Positions 1-4,650 of a stretch of 6,690 nucleotides of DNA are shown here, piece by piece. This DNA comes from Anaerolineales bacterium (GTDB lineage Bacteria > Chloroflexota > Anaerolineae > Anaerolineales > Villigracilaceae). A model generated the notes under the pieces. It saw only the letters and a list, made by a program, of their open reading frames with translations. It did no database searches and had not been told where the DNA came from. Position 1 is the first letter of the stretch; each line of letters opens with the position of its first letter. The position numbers and the translations under genes are program-made. The stretch is from NCBI GenBank assembly GCA_020847355.1, contig JADLCG010000250.1, positions 1 through 6,690 of the forward strand, read 5' to 3'.

Positions 1-123
1 GCCTTTGAGGGTGAGGAGTTGGGAAGCGGAGTGAATTAGCATGAGCGAATTAAACCACAGAAAGTTAGCGAGACGTTACGAATTTGTCAAGAGGTTTTTT
101 GGCAGGCTTACATAATTGTATAG

Positions 124-150
124 TTGGGAATAATTACTACAGTGTAGAAT
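124..150 (+). promoter_or_regulatory. Possible weak promoter of pilin gene 1
   Basis: TAGAAT at 145-150 sits in a GTGTAGAATGAGA context that closely resembles the GTGTAAAATGAGAG around the -10 box of pilin gene 3. The only -35-like hexamer near it is TTGGGA at 124-129, with a short 15-base spacer, so this promoter is much less clear than those of genes 2 and 3. Further upstream, CTTACATAATTGTATAG at 107-123 is a degenerate version of the palindrome found before genes 2 and 3, but its spacing to the -10 box differs. Confidence 0.3.
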
Positions 151-176
151 GAGATTGGTTGATAAATTTTTCAAAG

Positions 177-185
177 AAAGGAGGT
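177..185 (+). promoter_or_regulatory. Strong ribosome-binding site of pilin gene 1
   Basis: AAAGGAGGT is an exact match to the anti-Shine-Dalgarno end of 16S rRNA and lies 7 bases before the ATG at 193. It fixes the start of a gene too short for ordinary ORF cut-offs. Genes 2 and 3 have AAAGGAG at 475-481 and 781-787, each 9 bases from its ATG. All three lie in a shared purine context, which predicts high translation. Confidence 0.8.
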
Positions 186-192
186 ATTTGCC

Positions 193-339
193 ATGTTGTT
201 TGCAGTTCAAGAAAGAGGTCAAGGGCTGGTTGAATATGCATTAATCCTGGTTCTGGTTGCCGTGGTTGTGATTGCCGCGCTAACCATTCTGGGACCGAAA
301 ATCGGGTCAATTTTTAGCAGTGTTAATAATTCACTGTAA
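193..339 (+). CDS. flp: Flp-type (Tad) prepilin, copy 1
   Basis: This 48-residue protein is a Flp/Fap-type prepilin, the major subunit of type IVb (Tad) pili. It has a 9-residue leader ending in Gly9, then QGLVEYALIL. Known Flp pilins are cut by a prepilin peptidase after this Gly and carry Glu and Tyr at +5 and +6 of the mature chain; here these are Glu14 and Tyr15. A hydrophobic helix spans about residues 16-34, followed by the short tail GPKIGSIFSSVNNSL. The predicted mature pilin has 39 residues, short even for this family. It differs from copies 2 and 3 at eight positions (5, 6, 8, 24, 40, 43, 44, 46), mostly conservative, so it is the more diverged paralogue. The start is fixed by the perfect Shine-Dalgarno at 177-185. 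No Tad secretion ATPase, platform protein or prepilin peptidase is in the window. Confidence 0.92.
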   Translation: MLFAVQERGQGLVEYALILVLVAVVVIAALTILGPKIGSIFSSVNNSL

Positions 340-359
340 GCTGACTCGCGGTTTGCATC

Positions 360-385
360 CTTGTAAGCCTAACATAAGTGTTAGG
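360..385 (+). promoter_or_regulatory. Conserved palindrome upstream of pilin gene 2
   Basis: CTTGTAAG at 360-367 is followed by a 7-base inverted repeat, CCTAACA at 368-374 and TGTTAGG at 379-385, separated by TAAG. The same arrangement occurs upstream of pilin gene 3. In both places the centre lies about 28 bases before the -35 hexamer, a position typical of an activator site. There is no T-tract after it, so it is not an intrinsic terminator of gene 1. Its role as a protein-binding site is inferred from conservation and position. Confidence 0.55.
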
Positions 386-404
386 GAATCGGGCGCTCGA
401 GGTC

Positions 405-432
405 TTGCAAAATAATAGAGAGCGCGTAAAAT
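405..432 (+). promoter_or_regulatory. Promoter of pilin gene 2
   Basis: TTGCAA at 405-410, a 16-base spacer and TAAAAT at 427-432 form a sigma-70-type promoter. The predicted transcription start is near 439, giving a leader of about 50 bases. The same geometry (TTGAAA-N16-TAAAAT) recurs before gene 3, although the sequence between the boxes is largely different. An inverted repeat, GCGCTC at 393-398 and GAGCGC at 420-425, brackets the -35 box but has no clear counterpart at gene 3. Confidence 0.6.
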
Positions 433-440
433 AATAGAAA

Positions 441-463
441 TTCTGCGATAGAAATTTGCGGAA
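441..463 (+). promoter_or_regulatory. 5' leader stem-loop of pilin gene 2
   Basis: TTCTGC at 441-446 can pair with GCGGAA at 458-463, including one T-G wobble. This hairpin would lie within a few bases of the predicted transcript start and 11 bases before the ribosome-binding site. Gene 3 has a related hairpin at the same place with a partly different stem. Such 5'-terminal stem-loops are known to protect some mRNAs from decay; that role here is inference. Confidence 0.4.
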
Positions 464-490
464 AATTTTCAAAGAAAGGAGAAAAAGATC

Positions 491-637
491 ATGTTGTTTG
501 CCCCTAAAGAAAAAGGACAAGGCTTGGTTGAATACGCATTAATTCTTGTTTTAGTTGCTATTGTTGTTATCGCCGCGTTGACCATCCTCGGACCTAAGAT
601 CGGCTCTGTGTTCTCCACCATCAATAGCTCCCTCTAA
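491..637 (+). CDS. flp: Flp-type (Tad) prepilin, copy 2
   Basis: This is a 48-residue prepilin with leader MLFAPKEKG and a mature chain starting QGLVEYALIL. It has the Flp signature of Gly9 at the cleavage site, Glu14 and Tyr15, a single hydrophobic helix at about residues 16-34, and a polar tail ending in NSSL. The protein is identical to copy 3 and matches copy 1 at 40 of 48 positions. The leader is lysine-rich where copy 1 has Gln6 and Arg8. The pilin should sit in the inner membrane after processing and be assembled into a Tad-type pilus. The gene has its own promoter at 405-432 and an AAAGGAG ribosome-binding site. No terminator separates it from copy 1 or copy 3, so it may also be read on longer transcripts. 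Confidence 0.93.
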   Translation: MLFAPKEKGQGLVEYALILVLVAIVVIAALTILGPKIGSVFSTINSSL

Positions 638-673
638 GATCGGGCAGGCTATGAGAATGAAGAGACTTTCATT

Positions 674-699
674 CTTGTAAGACTAACATAAATGTTAGG
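674..699 (+). promoter_or_regulatory. Conserved palindrome upstream of pilin gene 3
   Basis: CTTGTAAG at 674-681 is followed by the palindrome CTAACATAAATGTTAG at 683-698. This repeats the element at 360-385 with one changed base before the palindrome and one inside it. The change falls in the centre, so both half-sites stay intact. It lies at nearly the same distance from the -35 box as in gene 2, about 28 bases from the centre. A dimeric regulator site is the simplest reading. Confidence 0.55.
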
Positions 700-717
700 T
701 AAAGTAAATTTTAGGGC

Positions 718-745
718 TTGAAAAATAGCCTAGATTGTGTAAAAT
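718..745 (+). promoter_or_regulatory. Promoter of pilin gene 3
   Basis: TTGAAA at 718-723, a 16-base spacer and TAAAAT at 740-745 form a promoter with the same geometry as that of gene 2. The predicted transcription start is near 752, which gives a leader of about 45 bases that begins with the hairpin at 754-771. Confidence 0.62.
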
Positions 746-753
746 GAGAGAAA

Positions 754-771
754 TCCTGCAATTTCGCAGGA
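754..771 (+). promoter_or_regulatory. 5' leader stem-loop of pilin gene 3
   Basis: TCCTGC at 754-759 pairs perfectly with GCAGGA at 766-771 around a six-base loop. It would begin within about three bases of the predicted transcript start and ends 9 bases before the AAAGGAG ribosome-binding site. It corresponds to the hairpin before gene 2, with a different stem sequence and a shorter loop. Confidence 0.45.
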
Positions 772-796
772 AATACTAAGAAAGGAGAAATATCCC

Positions 797-943
797 ATGT
801 TATTCGCCCCCAAGGAAAAAGGACAAGGTTTAGTTGAATACGCTTTGATTCTCGTTTTGGTTGCTATCGTTGTTATTGCCGCTTTGACCATTCTCGGCCC
901 CAAAATCGGATCTGTATTCTCCACCATCAACAGCTCCCTCTAA
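797..943 (+). CDS. flp: Flp-type (Tad) prepilin, copy 3
   Basis: This 48-residue prepilin is identical in every residue to copy 2, with Gly9 at the predicted prepilin-peptidase site, Glu14-Tyr15 just after it and one membrane helix at about residues 16-34. At the DNA level it differs from copy 2 in 20 codons, all at the third position and all synonymous, while the last eight codons before the stop are nearly unchanged. This means the protein is under strong purifying selection, or that the two copies have drifted for a long time with no amino-acid change tolerated. It has its own promoter, 5' hairpin and AAAGGAG site. A strong terminator begins 17 bases after the stop, so this is the end of the pilin array and no tad assembly genes are co-transcribed downstream. 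Confidence 0.93.
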   Translation: MLFAPKEKGQGLVEYALILVLVAIVVIAALTILGPKIGSVFSTINSSL

Positions 944-960
944 TTCTTAATTGAATTGAT

Positions 961-994
961 AAAAAGTTCCCGCCTGCAAAGGTGGGAACTTTTT
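961..994. terminator. Bidirectional intrinsic terminator between pilin array and membrane-protein gene
   Basis: AAAAAGTTCCCGCC at 961-974 pairs with GGTGGGAACTTTTT at 981-994 around the loop TGCAAA, a 14-bp stem with one G-T wobble. It ends in a T-run on the + strand and, because the stem starts with A's, also on the - strand. It therefore can stop the pilin transcripts and the converging membrane-protein gene whose stop codon is at 1006-1008. Confidence 0.88.
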
Positions 995-1005
995 ATTTAT
1001 ATATC

Positions 1006-2484
1006 TTATTTTGTGAAGACGATAGAATTTTCGTCCTGATATACAGAATGCCAGTTGGGGGAGTTTTGCGCCGCTAAAATGAGGGCGGGCTGATCCTTGG
1101 GCGAGAGCAGGAGCGTGTGGACTTGATACGCGGCTAATTTTTCTTCCCAGCCGGGGCGGGCGGCGCTGATGGAAGCGTACTCATCCCATAAAGACAGCGG
1201 GTAGAGCTCGGTATCAAAGCGTAAATCTATGAAGACGGGATACTCAGGCTGTCCGGCCCACATGAGGTAACTGCTAAAATCTGCGGCGTGGAAGATGTTT
1301 CCGCGCAGGCGCTTGGTTTTGATGAATTGTACGGCAGAGATTGGCGTTTCGGCTGAGAACACGCCTGATTTCTCGCTTGAAAATGGCAGGAGCGCTTTGA
1401 AGTAGGGCAGAGATAAGACGGCGATCCCAACGAAAAGCAATAATATGCCGCGGTTGATCGAATTGGCAAACTTGCTCACAGGCGCTTTTTGGGGAGATAA
1501 AAAACTAGCGATTGATTGCGATAAAACTGGCGCAACGACAATGCCAAACCAGACGGCGCCGCGAATGTATTTTAGCCCAAGCAGTCCAAAGATTACGAAA
1601 AGTAACGTCTCCATGAGCGAGATTTTTTTTATGGAATAAATTATCAAGCTTGCGCTAACGAACAAGCCGATTAAGAACGCCGCTCCATAGCTAGTTTCAA
1701 ATGATGGCGGCCGCCATTCGATAATATAGTTGGAAATCTCCGAAGCGCTGAGCAGGTTGAAAACGTACGCGCCGATCTTGATCCCATACGGGCTGACCAA
1801 ACCAGCGGCGCTTGAGGCGACTACTGCAAGGATGGGAATATAGGCTTTGCGGCTCTCGCCGGTTTTGAAAGCCTCAATCAAAGCTTCTAAAGCCCAGCAA
1901 CCGATAATGATCAACCCCAGCGGGAAAGACGGATGAGAATTGACCCAGATAATTAATAGGAACGGCAGGGGAACTAGCCAGCCCCATTTTTGACTTCTGC
2001 GATATTGATAAATAAGCAATAATAAAAGCGCCCCTAAGAGATACGCCATTGTTTGCGGTCTGACGTTCCAGTTCCCGTACCCAAATACGGCGGCTAAGGC
2101 GATAGCCAGCGCCGCGGCGCGATAATTATGCGTAACTTGTACGCAAACGTAGAATAAGAGCGAATAAGTTAATACAATTGCTACGCTCTGACAAAGCGCC
2201 ACAAGCGCGCCGCCGCCGAGTTTGTAAACCCCATACATGACAATTTGCATCAACCAATAAGCGGAAGCGGACATGAAAGGCGCGCCTGCGCGGGTGTAAG
2301 AAAATGTATCTACGGTTGGGATGGTTTGCGTAGCGACAATCTCTCGTCCGGTGGCGATGTGTAACCAAAAATCGTAAGGGAGGATGGGTTGTGTGTTGAC
2401 ATAGATAAAAATGCAAGTTAAAACTGCCGCCCCCCATAAATGTTCAATTTTCAAGCCGTTGAAAAAAGCGCGAATAAACTTCAT
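1006..2484 (-). CDS. Polytopic membrane protein with DFWxH motif, GT-C-like, function unknown
   Basis: This is a 492-residue integral membrane protein with about ten hydrophobic segments between residues 14 and 362 and a soluble C-terminal domain from about 370. It resembles a family of uncharacterised membrane proteins common in Chloroflexota and Planctomycetes that look like GT-C glycosyltransferases. After the first helix comes a loop with Asp38, Trp40 and His42 (DFWLHIATG), then IPTVDTFSYT at 55-64; an early acidic loop of this kind is where GT-C enzymes place their catalytic residue. Other conserved-looking points are VRPQ at 141-144, NSHPSFPLG at 182-190, SPYG at 231-234 and Arg308 in a late helix. 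The C-terminal part contains YPVFIDLRFD at 415-424 and a PGWEE segment at 444-448. Any sugar-transfer activity is inference. A longer ORF begins at 2586, but it would overlap the divergent TerC gene; the ATG at 2484 directly follows a TATAAT box and starts the first hydrophobic region properly. Confidence 0.8.
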   Translation of the reverse strand: MKFIRAFFNGLKIEHLWGAAVLTCIFIYVNTQPILPYDFWLHIATGREIVATQTIPTVDTFSYTRAGAPFMSASAYWLMQIVMYGVYKLGGGALVALCQSVAIVLTYSLLFYVCVQVTHNYRAAALAIALAAVFGYGNWNVRPQTMAYLLGALLLLLIYQYRRSQKWGWLVPLPFLLIIWVNSHPSFPLGLIIIGCWALEALIEAFKTGESRKAYIPILAVVASSAAGLVSPYGIKIGAYVFNLLSASEISNYIIEWRPPSFETSYGAAFLIGLFVSASLIIYSIKKISLMETLLFVIFGLLGLKYIRGAVWFGIVVAPVLSQSIASFLSPQKAPVSKFANSINRGILLLFVGIAVLSLPYFKALLPFSSEKSGVFSAETPISAVQFIKTKRLRGNIFHAADFSSYLMWAGQPEYPVFIDLRFDTELYPLSLWDEYASISAARPGWEEKLAAYQVHTLLLSPKDQPALILAAQNSPNWHSVYQDENSIVFTK

Positions 2485-2490
2485 CGCCTG

Positions 2491-2496
2491 ATTATA
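2491..2496 (-). promoter_or_regulatory. -10 box close to the membrane-protein start codon
   Basis: On the - strand TATAAT lies only six bases before the ATG at 2484. With usual spacing transcription would begin at or within a base or two of the start codon, giving a leaderless mRNA. Only a weak AGG precedes the ATG. I see no good -35 hexamer at 16-18 bases; a TGG two bases before the box could act as a loose extended -10. Confidence 0.4.
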
Positions 2497-2567
2497 ACCA
2501 GACTTGCGCGCCGATTTGCGATACAATTTTAAGCGTGCGAAGTTCTTGAAGAAAGGTCGTTTTGGAA

Positions 2568-3428
2568 ATGGCATATTGGCCCACAATCGTTATTGTGATT
2601 CAACTTATTTTTTTAGAAGGGATTCTTTCCATTGATAATGCGGCAGTCTTGGGCGCGTTAGTTACGCCTTTGCCCGATCACGTTAAAATTCCCTGGCCCA
2701 AATTTTTAGAAAAAATTGGCGGCGCGCTTCATCCATTTTTAGGCTATCAACGCACTGCGGCGTTAAAAGTGGGCTTGTTGGGCGCGTATCTGGGGCGCGG
2801 ATTAATGCTCCTGATGGCGAGTTTTCTGATTCACAACTCTTGGATTCGTTTGGTCGGCGCGGCATACTTAATTCGGCTGGCGTTCAACGAATTAGGCGAC
2901 TCAGACCCTGAGACAGAATCGCAACAAGAGCGTCAAAACAAGTTGCTCTCAACTTCGTTTTGGTCGGTGGTCCTCACTGTTGAGCTTATGGATTTAGTCT
3001 TTAGCATTGACAACGTGATCGCGGCGGTTTCGCTTTCAGACGAATTTTGGGTAGTTATGCTGGGGGTAGGCATCGGCATTTTGACCATGCGCTTTGCCGC
3101 CGGCTTGTTTAGCTACGCCGTGGAACGCGAACCAATCCTGAAGGAAGCGGCGTATCTTTTGATTTTCAACATTGGGATTCAATTAATTTTGGAAGAGATC
3201 TTCGGCTGGCGCATTTCAGATCTGCTCCGCTTTGCAATTTCCGTGGGCATTATTGCCGCTTGTCTGCTTTATGCTCACTGGCATTTGCTCCATAAATTGG
3301 ATTTTATTTTCAAAGCGTTCGCGCGCGGCATGGGGCGTTTGAACGCTTTATTTGATTGGCTGGTTGCGCCGCTGGTGAATTTGTTTGCGCGGCTGTTTCA
3401 TTCTGCGCCCGATAGCCGCGAATCTTGA
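2568..3428 (+). CDS. TerC-family membrane protein (first of two)
   Basis: This 286-residue inner-membrane protein belongs to the TerC family, whose studied members move or handle Mn2+; the old 'tellurium resistance' name does not imply that function here. The two family signature motifs are present: EGILSIDN with Glu17, Asp23 and Asn24 in the first helix, and ELMDLVFSIDN with Glu139, Asp148 and Asn149 in the second half, the acidic residues expected to bind metal inside the membrane. About seven hydrophobic segments alternate with a charged loop at 111-126 (DSDPETESQQERQNK) and a loop at 35-62. A basic, amphipathic tail follows residue 245. The ATG at 2568 is taken as the start; an in-frame TTG at 2562 sits at better spacing from GAAAGG at 2551-2556 and would add two residues. 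It diverges from the membrane-protein gene across 83 bases, which hold TACAAT at 2522-2527 without a convincing -35, and no riboswitch. Confidence 0.9.
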   Translation: MAYWPTIVIVIQLIFLEGILSIDNAAVLGALVTPLPDHVKIPWPKFLEKIGGALHPFLGYQRTAALKVGLLGAYLGRGLMLLMASFLIHNSWIRLVGAAYLIRLAFNELGDSDPETESQQERQNKLLSTSFWSVVLTVELMDLVFSIDNVIAAVSLSDEFWVVMLGVGIGILTMRFAAGLFSYAVEREPILKEAAYLLIFNIGIQLILEEIFGWRISDLLRFAISVGIIAACLLYAHWHLLHKLDFIFKAFARGMGRLNALFDWLVAPLVNLFARLFHSAPDSRES

Positions 3429-3451
3429 AAGCTGGCTGTAAGTTCGTTCGC

Positions 3452-3481
3452 TTGACACATTCTCAACGCTTCGGGTAAACT
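3452..3481 (+). promoter_or_regulatory. Promoter of the riboswitch-alx transcript
   Basis: TTGACA at 3452-3457, a perfect -35 hexamer, is followed after 18 bases by TAAACT at 3476-3481. The predicted transcription start is near 3488, exactly where the first helix of the riboswitch begins. It lies 24 bases after the stop of the first TerC gene, so alx has its own promoter, although read-through from upstream is not blocked by any visible terminator. Confidence 0.72.
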
Positions 3482-3487
3482 GTGCGC

Positions 3488-3598
3488 TGGTTGGGGAGTA
3501 GCCTCCTGCACTCCCAAAAATCGCAGGATGGGTTGTCGTCATATCATTGGTTGAGAAACCATCGGCAACTTATACGCTTGAAGCGTTGGCAAGACCAC
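3488..3598 (+). ncRNA. yybP-ykoY manganese riboswitch aptamer
   Basis: The leader of alx carries the conserved parts of the yybP-ykoY Mn2+ riboswitch in order: GGGGAGTA at 3493-3500 directly after the 5' strand of P1, a stem TCCTGC at 3504-3509 with GCAGGA at 3523-3528, GTCGTCAT at 3535-3542, a stem TGGTT at 3548-3552 with AACCA at 3557-3561 closed by a GAGA loop, a small hairpin ACGCT/AGCGT, and TGGCAAGACC at 3587-3596. P1 can form from TGGTT at 3488-3492 and GACCA at 3593-3597. In this family Mn2+ docks two loops together and steadies P1. The class commonly precedes TerC and other Mn2+ exporter genes, as is the case here. Confidence 0.93.
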
Positions 3599-3623
3599 CA
3601 CGTTTTACGTGGTGGTCTTTTTT
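3591..3623 (+). terminator. Riboswitch expression platform: intrinsic terminator
   Basis: A perfect 13-bp stem, bases 3591-3603 with 3607-3619, closes a three-base loop and runs into T's at 3618-3623. Its 5' strand (AAGACCACCACGT) includes GACCA, the 3' strand of the aptamer's P1 helix, so P1 and the terminator cannot form together. Mn2+ binding that holds P1 should therefore prevent termination and turn alx on. This fits known Mn2+-induced examples of the class; the direction here is deduced from the pairing. Confidence 0.88.
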
Positions 3624-3655
3624 GTTTTTACCGCCAAAACTAGAGGAGTTTTTGA

Positions 3656-4612
3656 ATGGAAGAATCAATTTGGCTATGGATCGGTTTTAATATCTTTGTG
3701 CTTTTTTTGTTGGCTTTAGATTTGGGCGTGTTTCACCGTAACTCGCACGCGATCTCAACCAAAGAAGCGCTCGGCTGGAGCATTGTGTGGGTATCGGTTT
3801 CTCTGCTCTTCAACGCCGGTATTTATTTCTTTTGGGATCGGTTTGTCCCCAATAGCGAATATAGCAACGGTCAAGCGGCGATAGCCTTTTTTACCGGATA
3901 TATTATTGAGAAATCCTTGAGCGTGGATAATATCTTTATCTTCGTGCTGATTTTCTCGTATTTTTCGGTGCCGCCAAAATACCAACACCATGTTTTATTC
4001 TGGGGTATTTTAGGCGCTTTGATCATGCGCGGCGCGCTGATTATGATCGGTAGCGCGTTGATCGAGCAATTCCATTGGGTCATTTATATCTTTGGGATTT
4101 TCCTGATTTACACCGGCTTCAAATTGTTCAAACAGGAAAATACAAAAGTGGAGCCGGAAAAGAATCCGCTGATCAAACTTTTCCGCAAAATCATGCCGGT
4201 CACGGACGCTTACGAAGGCGATCATTTCTTCGTCAAACGCGCCGGAGCGTGGATGGCGACGCCGCTCTTCCTCGTGCTTTTATTTGTGGAAAGCACAGAC
4301 CTAGTCTTTGCGCTCGATTCGATCCCCGCTATTTTTGCGATTACCAAAGACCCATTCATTATTTACACTTCTAACGTCTGCGCGATTTTAGGCTTACGCG
4401 CTTTGTATTTCTTGCTTGCCAGCGTGGTGGATAAATTCCATTACTTATCTACCGGTTTGGCGGTGATTTTGATTTTCGTCGGCATGAAGATGCTGATTGA
4501 AGGTTTTTATCATATTCCGATCAGCCTTTCGCTGGGCGTGATCTTCAGCGTGCTGACCGTTTCCATTGTCGCTTCGCTGTGGCGCGATAAGAAACTGGCG
4601 CAAGGAAAATAG
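3656..4612 (+). CDS. alx: Alx-like TerC-family manganese membrane protein
   Basis: This 318-residue protein matches E. coli Alx (321 residues) along its whole length by memory of that sequence, and Alx-type proteins act in Mn2+ export or homeostasis at the inner membrane. About nine hydrophobic segments are visible. The signature motifs are EKSLSVDN with Glu85, Asp91 and Asn92, and VESTDLVFALDSIPAIFAI with Glu212, Asp215 and Asp221, the expected intramembrane metal ligands. Other Alx-like stretches are SYFSVP at 101-106, IYIFGIFLIYTG at 143-154, EGDHFFVK at 187-194, SNVCAILGLRALYFLLA at 239-255 and FYHIPI at 284-289. A long loop at 160-190 separates the two halves. The ATG is set by GAGGAG at 3643-3648, seven bases upstream. 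Expression is under the Mn2+ riboswitch, and a strong terminator follows the stop. It shares only motifs with the TerC gene upstream, so the pair is an old duplication or a pairing of two subfamilies. Confidence 0.94.
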   Translation: MEESIWLWIGFNIFVLFLLALDLGVFHRNSHAISTKEALGWSIVWVSVSLLFNAGIYFFWDRFVPNSEYSNGQAAIAFFTGYIIEKSLSVDNIFIFVLIFSYFSVPPKYQHHVLFWGILGALIMRGALIMIGSALIEQFHWVIYIFGIFLIYTGFKLFKQENTKVEPEKNPLIKLFRKIMPVTDAYEGDHFFVKRAGAWMATPLFLVLLFVESTDLVFALDSIPAIFAITKDPFIIYTSNVCAILGLRALYFLLASVVDKFHYLSTGLAVILIFVGMKMLIEGFYHIPISLSLGVIFSVLTVSIVASLWRDKKLAQGK

Positions 4613-4616
4613 CTAT

Positions 4617-4648
4617 AAAAAATCCCGAAAATAAATTCGGGATTTTTT
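4617..4648. terminator. Bidirectional terminator between alx and the DUF971 gene
   Basis: A perfect 13-bp stem, AAAAAATCCCGAA at 4617-4629 with TTCGGGATTTTTT at 4636-4648, closes the loop AATAAA. T-runs follow on both strands. It lies 4 bases after the alx stop and 2 bases beyond the DUF971 stop codon, so it serves both converging units. Confidence 0.9.
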
Positions 4649-4650
4649 AT

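Larger units (their letters stand above)
1..192. other. Non-coding region upstream of the pilin array
   Basis: No supported gene. The + frame from base 1 reaches a stop at 37-39 and shows no recognisable domain, so it may or may not be the tail of an upstream gene. A 24-codon ORF with ATG at 41 and stop at 113-115 is discussed among the rejected items. A near-repeat, GAGTGAATTA at 29-38 and GAGCGAATTA at 43-52, has a 14-base period. The right part holds the leader and ribosome-binding site of the first pilin gene. Confidence 0.5.
193..943 (+). repeat. Tandem triplication of a pilin gene
   Basis: Three 147-base pilin genes start at 193, 491 and 797, spaced 298 and 306 bases apart. Units 2 and 3 share the palindrome, promoter, 5' hairpin and ribosome-binding site as well as the coding region. 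Unit 1 shares only the coding region, the ribosome-binding site and perhaps the -10 box. This suggests an older split between copy 1 and the ancestor of copies 2 and 3, followed by a second duplication that included the upstream control region. Confidence 0.85.

Noticed and set aside
29..52. GAATTA near-repeat as a start of a CRISPR or tandem repeat array
   Set aside because: Only two imperfect units with a 14-base period; no array follows.
41..115. 24-codon ORF MSELNHRKLARRYEFVKRFFGRLT with GGAG 9 bases upstream
   Set aside because: Too short, with no homology I recognise and no transcript signal; a chance ORF is likely. Conservation in relatives would be needed to call it.
393..425. Inverted repeat GCGCTC...GAGCGC around the -35 box of pilin gene 2 as an operator
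   Set aside because: It is not clearly repeated at pilin gene 3, which shares the other control elements, so it may be chance.
323..930. Antisense ORFs of 65 and 66 residues across the pilin genes (323-520 and 730-930, - strand)
   Set aside because: They mirror the conserved pilin coding regions and leaders and do not resemble each other or a known protein.
2485..2586. Longer N-terminus for the membrane protein (start at 2586, 34 more residues)
   Set aside because: It would overlap the start of the divergent TerC gene and include the TATAAT region; the extra part is basic and unlike a membrane-protein start.
2568..4612. Tellurite-resistance function for the TerC proteins
   Set aside because: No other ter genes are present, and the Mn2+ riboswitch points to manganese.
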